A stretch of 64,000 bases of DNA from Chryseobacterium indoltheticum (GCF_003815915.1 NZ_CP033929.1:1860001-1924000); one strand, 5' to 3'. Numbered from the stretch's first letter, positions 1 through 8,417 are shown. The notes: generated from the letters alone by a model not told the origin. Numbers and translations: made by a program.

Positions 1-387
1 ATTTTTGATGGTTTAGATTTTCTTGCAGATTTACTGAGTTTGGATTTTTCTTCAAAATCAGAATCAGTGAATTCTAAAAAGAATAAGAATTCTAAAAAAT
101 CAAAATATACAACAGCATTGTGGAGTGGAGGCTTTCTTTTGATCGCTTCCATTCTTTATTTTATTGTTTTCAAAGATCCTTTACCGGAAGAGAATTTCGT
201 ACAAACTTTATTGATTTGCATTCTCATCGGTTTTCTTATATCATTTGTCTTGTTTTTCTCGCTTTATCAGCTCGGGATTTTTTATTTTAAGAGTCTCTTA
301 AAATTTATTTTCTTTAGCGGTTCGGTGATTTTACTGCTGATTTCTTTTGTACTGTTCATGTATTACAAATCAGGGATTTTCTTTTAG
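1..387 (+). CDS. C-terminal part of a membrane protein of unknown function (5' end outside the window)
   Basis: The reading frame is open from the first base, so the visible TTG near base 40 is probably internal and the gene starts upstream. The visible 128 residues begin with a short hydrophobic stretch, then a Lys/Ser/Asn-rich linker, then three predicted membrane segments (roughly residues 52-68, 79-102 and 105-124). The protein ends just after the last segment, so its C-terminus is very short. No conserved motif was recognised and no function is proposed. No terminator hairpin is obvious after the stop codon. Confidence 0.6.
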   Translation: MFDGLDFLADLLSLDFSSKSESVNSKKNKNSKKSKYTTALWSGGFLLIASILYFIVFKDPLPEENFVQTLLICILIGFLISFVLFFSLYQLGIFYFKSLLKFIFFSGSVILLLISFVLFMYYKSGIFF

Positions 388-651
388 AAATACTTTTCAT
401 TTCGTTTAATCATGTGTACTTAGATAGAAAGTATCCGTCAACATCAGAAATCCCTCTGTTTGGTTCAAAATGTTATCTATCGGTCTATAAATGTAAACTG
501 TACATACCAGAATGCAATCTGAACGGTTCGTAAAGCTATCTGCTTCATGCTAAATATGAATTGTATACCTCACAATATGCTCTTTCAATAACAAAATACC
601 ATTTGTCTGCTTAGGAAAACTGCCTTTCCGTATATTTTTAAGATGAAACAG

Positions 652-999
652 TTAAATTTCTTCTTTTTTCTGCCAAGGAAACTTGCCTTCTACCTCAACC
701 TGAATAGAGATGCTCAAAAAAGTACGAATGAGAACGATTAATCCCAAAGCTAAAAGTCGATCAATTGTAGGTTCAGTAACCACAGTAGCGATAATATCTC
801 CTGCAACAAGAATCTCAAGACCCAATAAAATTGCTTTTCCCAATTCCTGTTTCAATATTTTGTAAGATCTCGGATTGGTACCCTGAATAGAAAATATAAA
901 TTTGACCAAAGCGATTACGGCTCCGGCGAAAATGGTAAGCACTCCGATGATTTCAATGATTCTGGCAACATAATCTATATAAATTTTAGCTTCTTCCAT
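652..999 (-). CDS. DUF1622 family small membrane protein
   Basis: The 115-residue protein has three hydrophobic helices (about 9-33, 55-74, 82-99). A basic loop after the first helix contains an RSYK motif, and the C-terminus is charged. This arrangement and the sequence resemble DUF1622 membrane proteins, whose function is unknown; family members are similarly short. The ATG start is followed by a charged N-terminus ahead of the first helix. The gene stands alone, convergent with the partial gene to its left and divergent from the glycosyltransferase to its right. Family assignment is by recognition only. Confidence 0.75.
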   Translation of the reverse strand: MEEAKIYIDYVARIIEIIGVLTIFAGAVIALVKFIFSIQGTNPRSYKILKQELGKAILLGLEILVAGDIIATVVTEPTIDRLLALGLIVLIRTFLSISIQVEVEGKFPWQKKEEI

Positions 1000-1189
1000 A
1001 ACAGTCTACACTTTTTAAGAGAAAATTAAGATAGCAATTTTATTTAATTAAACGGTTGTGGATTTTACAAGTACCATCGCAATTTATACTTAAAGAAATT
1101 GTATTTCTTTAAAATGAAATTGTTTACCTTAAAAAATATTATTTACTTAAAAACATTGTCTCTCACTGCGATTAAAACTAATTTATATT

Positions 1190-1217
1190 TTTGACTAACA
1201 ATTCAATTCTACATTTG
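1190..1217 (+). promoter_or_regulatory. Flavobacterial promoter of the glycosyltransferase gene
   Basis: A -33 TTTG (1190-1193) is followed after 16 bases by a -7 TACATTTG (1210-1217), matching TAnnTTTG. It covers the upstream in-frame TTG codon at 1191, so that codon cannot be the translated start; the ATG at 1233 lies just downstream of the predicted transcription start. Confidence 0.5.
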
Positions 1218-1232
1218 CAAGCTGAAGTACAA

Positions 1233-2285
1233 ATGGTTATTTTTGAGAACGATTTTCTAAACAATATTACGACCCACAATTTGAAACCTACTATCTCCAT
1301 CGTTGTTGCTATTTTTAACCGAAAAGACGAGCTTTTTGAGCTTCTTAATTCACTCAATTCTCAAACTGATAAAGACTTTGAGGTGATTATCGTTGATGAT
1401 GGTTCTTTGATTGATCTGAAACCGACAATCCATCAATTTGAAGAAATTTTAAACATAAAATATTTCAAAAAAACTAATTCAGGGCCTGGTTTGTCGAGAA
1501 ATTACGGTGCAAAAAGAGCTTCAAATGACTGGTTGGTTTTTGTAGACAGTGATGTAATTGTAGAGAAAGATTATATTGAAAATATTAAAAACGATATTCT
1601 TACCATTCCTTGTGATGCTTTTGGAGGGGCAGATAAAGCGCATAAAGGTTTTAATCTAATGCAGAAAGCAATTTCGTATTCTATGACTTCCGTTTTTACG
1701 ACTGGTGGAATTCGGGGAAATAAAAAAGCAGTTTCAAAATTTCAGCCCAGAAGTTTCAATATGGGTGTGAAAAAAGAGGTTTTCGAGAAAGTAGGTGGTT
1801 TTTCTGAGATGAGAATCGGTGAAGATCCTGATCTTTCGATGACGCTTTGGGAAAACGGTTTTACGACCGCTTTTTTCGATGATATTGCAGTTTACCATAA
1901 ACGAAGAGTAGATTTTGGAAAGTTTTCAAAACAGGTGTATCAATTCGGTTGCGCAAGACCGATTCTTAATCAAAGGCATCCTAATTATGTGAAAATTTCT
2001 TTTGCATTTCCGACCTTATTTTTATTGGGCTATGTTTTGGGATTTATTGAATATTTTATTCTTGGGAAAGGCTTTGTTTTGTCTCTTTTCGGATTGTACA
2101 CTTTCATGGTTATAATTCACGCTATGATTGTTACAAAAAATATTGCAATTACAGGAATGGCAGTGATTTCGACTTATATTCAAATGTTTTCTTACGGGTA
2201 TGGTTTCTTAAAATCATGGATTTTATTAAATGTTCTAAAGATGAAACCTGAGGATGCTTTCCCGAAACATTTTCATAAAAATTAA
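1233..2285 (+). CDS. Glycosyltransferase family 2, membrane-anchored
   Basis: The N-terminal half is a GT-A fold: a beta-strand ISIVVAIFNR (about 21-30), a VDDGS nucleotide-sugar motif (54-58), a VDSDV metal-binding DxD-like motif (104-108) and a GEDPDLSMTLW catalytic-base region. About 100 C-terminal residues are hydrophobic, with two to three membrane segments, so the enzyme probably works at the inner face of the cytoplasmic membrane. The likely role is transfer of a nucleotide-activated sugar to a lipid or polysaccharide acceptor; the acceptor cannot be read from sequence. A longer frame starts at TTG 1191, but a promoter overlaps it, so ATG 1233 was chosen. The last 14 codons are the start of a degenerate repeat array downstream. 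Confidence 0.85.
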   Translation: MVIFENDFLNNITTHNLKPTISIVVAIFNRKDELFELLNSLNSQTDKDFEVIIVDDGSLIDLKPTIHQFEEILNIKYFKKTNSGPGLSRNYGAKRASNDWLVFVDSDVIVEKDYIENIKNDILTIPCDAFGGADKAHKGFNLMQKAISYSMTSVFTTGGIRGNKKAVSKFQPRSFNMGVKKEVFEKVGGFSEMRIGEDPDLSMTLWENGFTTAFFDDIAVYHKRRVDFGKFSKQVYQFGCARPILNQRHPNYVKISFAFPTLFLLGYVLGFIEYFILGKGFVLSLFGLYTFMVIIHAMIVTKNIAITGMAVISTYIQMFSYGYGFLKSWILLNVLKMKPEDAFPKHFHKN

Positions 2286-3030
2286 ATTTATTTTTGTTTT
2301 TTTAACGCAAAGGTTTATTTATAAAACTCATGATTTTAAGAGGCAAAGGCAAAGGAATTGCTTCGCGAAGCTTGAAAATATGGTTTTGTCAAATCAATAA
2401 AAACGAAACGTGAGGATACATTTCCTAAACAGTTTCATAAGTTTAAATTTTTTACGCAAAGGTTTATTTGGATGATGTATGATTTTAAGAGGCAAAGGCA
2501 AATGAAGTTGCTTCGCGGAGCTTGAAAATATGCCTTCATCAAATCAATAAAAATGAAACCTGAGGATGCTTTTCCGAAACATTTTCATAAGAATTAAATT
2601 TTATTTTTAAGCTTTTTAACGCAAAGATTTATTTATAAAACTTATGATTTTAAGAGGCAAAGGCAAATGAATTTGCTTCGCGAAGCTTGAAAATATGGTT
2701 TTGTCAAATCAATAAAAACGAAACGTGAGGATACATTTCCTAAACAGTTTCATAAGAATTAAATTTTATTTTTAAGCTTTTTAACGCAAAGATTTATTTA
2801 TACAACTCATGATTTTAAGAGGCAAAGGCAAATGAATTGCTTCGCGAAGCTTGAAAATATGGCTTTGTCAAATCAATAAAAACGAAACGTGAGGATACAT
2901 TTCCTAAAGAGTTTCATCAAGTTTAAATTTTTTACACAAAGTTTTATTTGATGATGTATGGTTTTAAGAGGCAAAGGCAAATGAATTTGCTTCGCGAAGC
3001 TTGAAAATATGGTTTCGTTAAATCGACTTG
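2286..3030. repeat. Array of five degenerate ~150-165 bp tandem repeats copied from the glycosyltransferase 3' end
   Basis: Each unit holds a degenerate copy of the last codons of the preceding gene (beginning near 2403, 2553, 2718 and 2882; the genuine one at 2241), then TTTTTAACGCAAAG or a variant, TTTTAAGAGGCAAAGGC, the 12-base palindrome GCTTCGCGAAGC, and CTTGAAAATATGG. Palindrome positions are 2360, 2510 (one mismatch), 2675, 2839 and 2989, so spacing is 150, 165, 164 and 150. The copy at 2553 still encodes the intact 14-residue tail plus a stop. The others read a diverged version (TKREDTFPK). No convincing gene lies in the array. Confidence 0.85.
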
Positions 3031-3081
3031 TGGGTGTTTTTTTCTTCTTAAAAGAGATATTCAAAATTTCAAGAAAAATAA

Positions 3082-3111
3082 TAAAAGCTGTCAAATTTTG
3101 ACAGCTTTTAT
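3082..3111 (-). terminator. Intrinsic terminator of the PLP enzyme gene
   Basis: The inverted repeat AAAAGCTGTCAAA/TTTGACAGCTTTT has almost no loop and is followed on the minus strand by a T-rich run. It sits just beyond the stop of the 3122-4351 gene. A near-identical core recurs at 25802-25830. Confidence 0.8.
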
Positions 3112-3121
3112 ACAATAATAA

Positions 3122-4351
3122 TTAGAATATGGATGAAATGGTTTCATGGTTTAGAACGCCTGTTTTGAGCATGCATTCTTTCATCTTTTCATAGGTTCGT
3201 TCTATATCGTGATCGAGACCGATTGAGAATCTTATTAATCCGTCAGAAATCCCCATCGCTTCACGTTCCTCTTCAGGAATTTCTGATGAAGTTGAGCTTC
3301 CCGAGCATGAGAATAATGTTTTGTAAAATCCTAAACTTACCGCTAAATAGCCTAGATTTTCCTGCTGCATCATTTCCATCAGTTCGTTGGCTTTGTCGGT
3401 TGTGCCTGCGTCTAAAGTCAGTAATCCCCCAAATCCGTATTCCTCATGCATCATGCTTCTCATCAAATCATGATTCTTATGAGATTTCAAACCGGGATAT
3501 GAAACTTTTAAACCATCTTCCTCAAATCTTTCAGCCAGAAATAAAGCATTATGACTGTGCTGCTTCATTCTGATGTGCAGGGTTCTTAAATTTTTAAGAA
3601 TACTAGCCGAACGGAAACTGTCCATTGTAGGACCCAAAAGCATACATGCTCCGTTGTTTACATTTTTGGTGTCATTAATAAATTCCTGACTTGCACAATA
3701 CACTCCACCAACGGTATCACTGCTTCCGTTGATGAACTTGGTTAAACTGTGAATCACTATATCTGCTCCTAAAAGAGTAGGAGATATGGTAAGTGGAGAA
3801 AACGTATTGTCTACAATAAGTTTTAGATTATGTTTTTTACATAGTTCCGAAAGTTTTCTAAGGTCGGCAACTTCCAAAAGAGGGTTGCTCACACTTTCGC
3901 AGTAAATGATTTTCGTATTTTGTTGAATCGCATTTTCTATAGATTCAAAATTGTTGATATCTACAAATGACGTTTCAATTTGGAAAGGTGGCAGGAAATT
4001 TTTCATGAAAGCATACGTTCCACCGTAAATTGTTCTGCTCGAAATAATATGGTCACCCGACTTACAAACCTGCATCAAAACAGAAGTAATAGCGCCCATT
4101 CCTGAAGCGGTAACATTGGCAGCCTCTGTGTTTTCCATTTTTGCCAAGGCTTCAGAAAGGTAAAGATTCATCGGGGATGAATGTCTTGAATATAGATAAC
4201 AACCTTCCGCATTACCTTCGAAAGTATCAAACATAGTTTTCGCAGAGAGAAAAGTATATGTTGAGCTGTCAGAAATCGAAGGATTTACCCCGCCAAATTC
4301 TCCAAAATACTGAAGATCCTGTATTTCATTTGCTGCATTGAATTGACTCAT
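3122..4351 (-). CDS. Cys/Met metabolism PLP-dependent enzyme (methionine gamma-lyase or cystathionine gamma-lyase/synthase type)
   Basis: The 409-residue fold-type I PLP protein belongs to the trans-sulfuration family. The PLP lysine is K205 in HSLTKF, D181 in DNTF contacts the pyridine nitrogen, Y54 and R56 in YLYSRH are the phosphate-binding pair given by the partner subunit, and Y109 stacks on the cofactor. In methionine gamma-lyase the position two residues after that tyrosine is a signature cysteine; here it is Gly (YGGT). The substrate could therefore be methionine, cystathionine or homocysteine. The gene is divergent from an Lrp/AsnC regulator, which supports amino acid catabolism under that regulator's control. 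The family call is firm, the exact reaction is not. Confidence 0.85.
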   Translation of the reverse strand: MSQFNAANEIQDLQYFGEFGGVNPSISDSSTYTFLSAKTMFDTFEGNAEGCYLYSRHSSPMNLYLSEALAKMENTEAANVTASGMGAITSVLMQVCKSGDHIISSRTIYGGTYAFMKNFLPPFQIETSFVDINNFESIENAIQQNTKIIYCESVSNPLLEVADLRKLSELCKKHNLKLIVDNTFSPLTISPTLLGADIVIHSLTKFINGSSDTVGGVYCASQEFINDTKNVNNGACMLLGPTMDSFRSASILKNLRTLHIRMKQHSHNALFLAERFEEDGLKVSYPGLKSHKNHDLMRSMMHEEYGFGGLLTLDAGTTDKANELMEMMQQENLGYLAVSLGFYKTLFSCSGSSTSSEIPEEEREAMGISDGLIRFSIGLDHDIERTYEKMKECMLKTGVLNHETISSIF

Positions 4352-4404
4352 AGTTTTTTGTTTTAAAAATGAATATTTCTGATGTTTATAACAACTAAAA
4401 TTTA

Positions 4405-4434
4405 AATATTTAGAAAATAAAACTATTAAATATT
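4405..4434. promoter_or_regulatory. Candidate operator between the PLP enzyme and Lrp/AsnC genes
   Basis: The half-sites AATATTTA (4405-4412) and TAAATATT (4427-4434) form an inverted repeat in the 145 bp divergent spacer, overlapping the upstream side of the regulator's promoter. AT-rich imperfect palindromes suit Lrp/AsnC binding, but in DNA this AT-rich the match may be chance. Confidence 0.3.
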
Positions 4435-4436
4435 GA

Positions 4437-4465
4437 TTTGGTAGAAAATAAGTTGGTTATATTTG
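4437..4465 (+). promoter_or_regulatory. Promoter of the Lrp/AsnC regulator
   Basis: TTTG at 4437-4440, a 17-base spacer, then TATATTTG at 4458-4465 give an exact -33/-7 flavobacterial promoter. The start codon follows about 30 bases downstream. Confidence 0.6.
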
Positions 4466-4496
4466 CTTTGTTCTTAATTTTAATAAAATATTATCT

Positions 4497-4955
4497 ATGA
4501 GTTTTGATGAAACCGATAAAAAATTACTCGAATATGTACAGGAAGATTGCAAACAAACCACCAAAGAACTGTCTTACAAGCTCGGTCTGTCGGTAACTGC
4601 CGTTTATGAACGCATTAGAAAACTTGAAAACTCCGGTGTGATTTCCAAATATGTGGCTTTAGTAGATAAGACAAAAGTGGACCGAAAATTTTTGATTTTA
4701 TGCCACGTAAAACTTACTCAGCACAAAAAAGATTATGTGATGCAGTTTGAAAAAGAGGTGATGAATCTACAGGAAGTCACCGAATGCTTCCATGTAAGTG
4801 GCGATTACGATTATATTCTGAAAATCTGCGTAAAAGATATGGATGATTACAGGAATTTTATGCTTTCAAAACTCACGACGTTGCAGCATATTGCAAGTAC
4901 ACACAGCTCTTTTACGATCTCGGAAGTGAAAAATACCACCAAAATCATTTTATAG
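4497..4955 (+). CDS. Lrp/AsnC family transcriptional regulator
   Basis: The 152-residue protein has the standard two-part layout: an N-terminal winged helix-turn-helix (about residues 5-60, with the recognition helix around 32-43, SVTAVYERIRKL) and a C-terminal RAM ligand-binding and oligomerisation domain (about 65-145, including a VSGDYDYIL strand). Length is typical. Such proteins form dimers to octamers and sense amino acids. Divergent placement next to a sulfur amino acid PLP enzyme suggests that enzyme as the main target and a sulfur-containing or branched amino acid as ligand; this is inferred from context. A clean promoter precedes the ATG start. Confidence 0.92.
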   Translation: MSFDETDKKLLEYVQEDCKQTTKELSYKLGLSVTAVYERIRKLENSGVISKYVALVDKTKVDRKFLILCHVKLTQHKKDYVMQFEKEVMNLQEVTECFHVSGDYDYILKICVKDMDDYRNFMLSKLTTLQHIASTHSSFTISEVKNTTKIIL

Positions 4956-4980
4956 CATACCATCGAATCTGGTTATTAAG

Positions 4981-5128
4981 TTTTGGGCAGCTTAGAACTT
5001 CGTTCGTAAACTTCGATAAAAGCCTTCGCTTTTTTCTCATTTATGCCTTCCGCTCCCAATCTTTTTTGTTGGTTTCGACAAGCTCAACCAACAAAAAGGA
5101 TTTCCGCTTGAGTCGGGCTGCAAGGTGG
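4981..5128. repeat. Dispersed palindromic intergenic repeat, copy A
   Basis: The element begins TTTGGGCAGCT, contains a 12 bp inverted repeat TTTTTGTTGGTT (5063-5074)/AACCAACAAAAA (5086-5097), continues AAAAAGGATTTCCGCTT and ends GTCGGGCTGCAA. Related elements lie at 41783-41877 and 57530-57677. It lies between convergent genes, and its hairpin could stop transcription from both sides. Confidence 0.65.
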
Positions 5129-5155
5129 TTTGTATTTTAGAATATAGCTTTAAAA

Positions 5156-6187
5156 TTATACTAAAACACCATTTTTAGAAGTAATTGCATCCGGTAAATC
5201 ATTATCTCCTGACATTTGTAAAAGGTCGACCTCTATACTCCGGCAAATCGCAAGCATCGGAATATCAAACATCAATCCTTCAAAAGGGTTTTCTGAATAA
5301 TCACCAACTAGTTCCATAATAATATAGATCCAGCCGATCGTAATACAGAAAGGAATAGACGCCCAGATTCCCCAGTCGCCAAGTTTGGCGAATTCGCTTA
5401 CCAAACCTAAAGGCAGCAACATTATAAAAATGATATTAAAAACAAATGCGGTACTCGCAAATTGTCGAGGCAACGGGAATTTTTTGATTCTTTCTGCCTG
5501 ACCCTGTAAAGTGTAAAATTCATTAAGGCAGTCCTGCAGCTGTATTTGGTTAAATTCTGAAATGACTTCCTTGTTTTTCAACTCATTTACATCTTTCGAT
5601 TGCTGGGCAATAAGATAGGTTGCAAAGTTTTTGTAATGATTCTGCAGCTCTACTTCTTCTTCAGATAAATATTTGTTAAGAAAAATCGGCGTTCTTCCAT
5701 AATCAGGAAAACCAGCTTTTATCAGTCGGTTTCGTTTGTGATCGATATTTTTGAATTGTTCTTCTTCCACTTTAATATGTTCCCATTCGGCAGGAATCAG
5801 CAGCTGCTCCCGAAAAGCATACAGCCAAGCAATGTGGCGGTAAACAATCTTTTTTTTGCGGTCTTCTACATCAAATTTTCCTAAATTTTCTTTATTGGTA
5901 TCAAAAGCATAGACCATGGATGCAAACGAGCGGCTTGAATTTACAATTCCGCCCCATATTTTCCTGGCTTCCCACAATCTGTCATACGCCTGATTATTTT
6001 TAAAACCCACCAAAAAGGCTTCTGCCGTACCAATCAATGCAACCGGAACCCAGGGAATAATCATCCAATCCCAATGAAAAACGTGAAAAAGTACAGCAAT
6101 CAAAGTACACCAAAAAGCGATTAAAATTAAGTGAAATCCGGACAAGTTAAGAACCTGTTTGTAATTGACGTATTTTGTAGTGATCAT
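5156..6187 (-). CDS. Bestrophin-family anion channel protein
   Basis: The protein matches the bacterial bestrophin (RFP-TM) family. It has a hydrophobic N-terminal pair of helices and a signature segment NNQAYDRLWEARKIWGG around residues 65-79. A central cytosolic helical part follows, then two more membrane helices near the C-terminus (FNIIFIMLLPLGL and the region after it) and a final PMLAICRSIEVDLLQ segment. Family members are pentameric anion channels or related pores in the inner membrane; the ion carried here is unknown. The frame extends nine codons upstream to a TTG, but the ATG at 6187 (MITTKYVNY) is preferred. The gene is monocistronic and tail-to-tail with the Lrp/AsnC gene. Confidence 0.87.
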   Translation of the reverse strand: MITTKYVNYKQVLNLSGFHLILIAFWCTLIAVLFHVFHWDWMIIPWVPVALIGTAEAFLVGFKNNQAYDRLWEARKIWGGIVNSSRSFASMVYAFDTNKENLGKFDVEDRKKKIVYRHIAWLYAFREQLLIPAEWEHIKVEEEQFKNIDHKRNRLIKAGFPDYGRTPIFLNKYLSEEEVELQNHYKNFATYLIAQQSKDVNELKNKEVISEFNQIQLQDCLNEFYTLQGQAERIKKFPLPRQFASTAFVFNIIFIMLLPLGLVSEFAKLGDWGIWASIPFCITIGWIYIIMELVGDYSENPFEGLMFDIPMLAICRSIEVDLLQMSGDNDLPDAITSKNGVLV

Positions 6188-6234
6188 TTTAGATATAAAA
6201 GTTTGTATAACCAAGTTAACAAAAACTGTACAAA

Positions 6235-6263
6235 AAAACCTCTAAATTATTTTTAGAGGTTTT
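6235..6263 (-). terminator. Terminator of the fused E1 gene
   Basis: The 12 bp stem AAAACCTCTAAA/TTTAGAGGTTTT with a 5-base loop is followed on the minus strand by seven Ts. It lies six bases past the stop of the E1 gene and upstream of the bestrophin gene. Confidence 0.85.
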
Positions 6264-6268
6264 AATTT

Positions 6269-8341
6269 TTAATATTTCAGCATTTCATCTATTTTCTTAG
6301 TGAGCTTTTCAGCATTTGGAAGCATTTCTTTTTCCAGAATTAAGTTAATAGGAACTGCAGGTGTATCAAGCGATCCCATTGTTTCTACAGGTGCATCAAG
6401 ATATTTGAAACAGTTTTTAGAAATACGGTGCGCAAAGGCTTCAGCGAAAGAATTGTTAAGTTGCTCTTCCGTTAAAACGATACATTTTCCGTGTGCTTTT
6501 ACTCTTTCAAAAACCAATTCTTCATCCAAAGGAATGATGGTTCTCAAGTCAATTACCTCAACTTTTCCACCAAAGTTTTTCACAGCTTCTTTCGCCCAGT
6601 AAACTCCCATTCCGTAGGTGATTACAATTACACTATTTCCTTTTTTGATTTGATTTTCATCGGCTTCGATTACGATTTTTCCTTTTCCGAAAGGTAAAAT
6701 GTAATCTTCTGCAGGTTCAATGGTTTTTGCATCTTCAGTTCCCGGAACTTTACTCCAGTATAAACCTTTATGCTCCAACATTATAACAGGATTCGGATCG
6801 TAATAGGCAGCTTTTAATAAACCTTTAAAATCGGCAGCATTACTTGGATAAGCGATTTTAATTCCTTTAATATTCGCCAAAATACTTTCTACACTTCCGC
6901 TATGATAAGGTCCGCCACCGCCATATGCTCCGATTGGAACACGGATGATATTGCTTACAGGGAATTTGCCCTGACTTAAATAACTTGATTTTGAGATTTC
7001 CGTAATCAACTGATTGATTCCCGGATAAATATAATCTGCAAACTGTACCTCAACGATCGGTTTCAAACCAACTGCGCTCATACCGGTTGTAGAACCGATA
7101 ATATAAGCTTCCTGAATGGCTGTATTGAAAACTCGTTTGCTTCCGAATTTTTTACCTAAAGTTACCGTCTCACGGAAAACACCACCAATTCTTTCGCCAA
7201 CATCCTGTCCATAAAGCAATGCTTCAGGATGCTTCCACATAATTTCCTGAATGGCATGAATGGCAGCATCTACCATTACAATTTTTTCTCCACCTTCCGG
7301 CTCGCGGGTTCCTACTTCTTCTGTAATGGGAGTGGGAGCGAAAATATGTTGCATCACTGTTTCAGGCTTCGGGTCTTCAGCTTTTTGAGCTCTTTCGAAA
7401 GCTTCTTCCGCTTCAAGACGAGCTTTTTTAGTGATTTGTTTTAATAATTCTTCATCAACACCAGATTCCAGCAATTGATTTCTCAGAATTTCTCCCGGAT
7501 CTTTTGCTCTGTGCTTGGTTAAATCTTCTTCATCTCTATAGAATTCTCTTCTTACTCCGGAAGTATGGTGACCAATCAAAACTGTTTTTGCGCAAACAAC
7601 CAAAGGTTTTCTTTCAGCTCTTACAAAATCAACAGCCTTTTTCATTACTTCAAAACTTTCAACGAAATTGGTTCCGTCAACACGCATTCTTCCCAAACCT
7701 TCAAATCCGGCTACAAAATCATAAGCATCACAAGTTCTTGCTTCTTCTTTGGTAACAGAAATTCCCCATTCATTATCCTGAACCAGGAAAATAATAGGAA
7801 GTTGATGCAAAGCTGCAAATTGCAAAGCTTCACTTACTTCACCTTCTGTCACAGAATTGTCTCCCAGACTACAAATAACAACTGGATTATTTTCAAATTC
7901 CTGTAAATTAAAATCCTGAATATATTTTATTCCTTGAGCAACTCCCGCAGTAGGAATGGTCTGCATTCCTGTTGCTGAGCTTTGATGAATGATTTTTGGT
8001 TTGTCTTCATCTCTGCTTGAAGGGTGAGAATAATAAGATCTGCCTCCTGAAAAAGGATCGTCAGCTTTTGCTAATAACTGCAACATCAATTGGTAAGGCT
8101 GAAAACCTATTCCCAAAAGAATACTTTCGTCTCTATAATAAGGAGAAACCCAGTCTTCTTTTTTTAATTGATAAGCGGTTGCCAGCTGAATCGCCTCATG
8201 ACCTCGTGATGTACTATGAACATATTTGGTAACATTTCTGTTCTCTTCATAAATATCTGCCATGGCTTTTGCAAGCATCATGTGATTGTAAGCTTTAAGC
8301 AAAATATCCTTTGAAACTTTCTCGTGAAGTGTATTTTCCAT
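6269..8341 (-). CDS. 2-oxoacid dehydrogenase E1, fused alpha and beta subunits (branched-chain type likely)
   Basis: This 690-residue protein joins E1 alpha (about 1-340) to E1 beta (about 355-690). The alpha part has the thiamine diphosphate motif starting GDNSVTEGE near residue 160 and ending QDNEWGIS near 195. The beta part has the VFNTAIQEA and VEVQFADYIYPG segments typical of transketolase-like beta subunits. E1 decarboxylates 2-oxoacids and passes the acyl group to lipoyl-E2. Similarity is to branched-chain (2-oxoisovalerate) E1, which would supply iso-acyl-CoA primers for branched fatty acids; pyruvate is less likely. E2 and E3 are not in this window. The ATG at 8341 was chosen because a promoter -7 box overlaps the longer frame that starts at 8368. 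Confidence 0.9.
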   Translation of the reverse strand: MENTLHEKVSKDILLKAYNHMMLAKAMADIYEENRNVTKYVHSTSRGHEAIQLATAYQLKKEDWVSPYYRDESILLGIGFQPYQLMLQLLAKADDPFSGGRSYYSHPSSRDEDKPKIIHQSSATGMQTIPTAGVAQGIKYIQDFNLQEFENNPVVICSLGDNSVTEGEVSEALQFAALHQLPIIFLVQDNEWGISVTKEEARTCDAYDFVAGFEGLGRMRVDGTNFVESFEVMKKAVDFVRAERKPLVVCAKTVLIGHHTSGVRREFYRDEEDLTKHRAKDPGEILRNQLLESGVDEELLKQITKKARLEAEEAFERAQKAEDPKPETVMQHIFAPTPITEEVGTREPEGGEKIVMVDAAIHAIQEIMWKHPEALLYGQDVGERIGGVFRETVTLGKKFGSKRVFNTAIQEAYIIGSTTGMSAVGLKPIVEVQFADYIYPGINQLITEISKSSYLSQGKFPVSNIIRVPIGAYGGGGPYHSGSVESILANIKGIKIAYPSNAADFKGLLKAAYYDPNPVIMLEHKGLYWSKVPGTEDAKTIEPAEDYILPFGKGKIVIEADENQIKKGNSVIVITYGMGVYWAKEAVKNFGGKVEVIDLRTIIPLDEELVFERVKAHGKCIVLTEEQLNNSFAEAFAHRISKNCFKYLDAPVETMGSLDTPAVPINLILEKEMLPNAEKLTKKIDEMLKY

Positions 8342-8347
8342 AGGAAG

Positions 8348-8379
8348 CAAATATACATAAAAAAACAAAACACTAACAA
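8348..8379 (-). promoter_or_regulatory. Promoter of the fused E1 gene
   Basis: On the minus strand TATATTTG (8355-8348) lies 21 bases after a TTG (8379-8377). The -7 box is only six bases from ATG 8341, giving an extremely short leader. It is nested inside the terminator of the upstream protease gene. Confidence 0.45.
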
Positions 8380-8392
8380 GTGTTAGTGTTTT
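8367..8392 (-). terminator. Terminator of the subtilase gene
   Basis: A perfect 12 bp stem AAAACACTAACA/TGTTAGTGTTTT with a 2-base loop is followed on the minus strand by a T-rich run. It overlaps the -33 region of the next gene. Confidence 0.8.
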
Positions 8393-8417
8393 GCGTAAAA
8401 TTATGTGTGAATTATAA

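Noticed and set aside
388..651. Possible gene or RNA between the first two genes
   Set aside because: 264 bases inspected on both strands; no frame, strong hairpin or promoter was convincing.
1191..1232. Upstream TTG start for the glycosyltransferase
   Set aside because: The codon overlaps an exact -33/-7 promoter pair, so it would not be transcribed; the ATG at 1233 fits the family better.
2873..3115. 80-residue minus-strand frame at the end of the repeat array
   Set aside because: It runs through the degenerate repeat copies and the terminator hairpin of the neighbouring gene; its residues are low-quality and shared with no other copy of the array.
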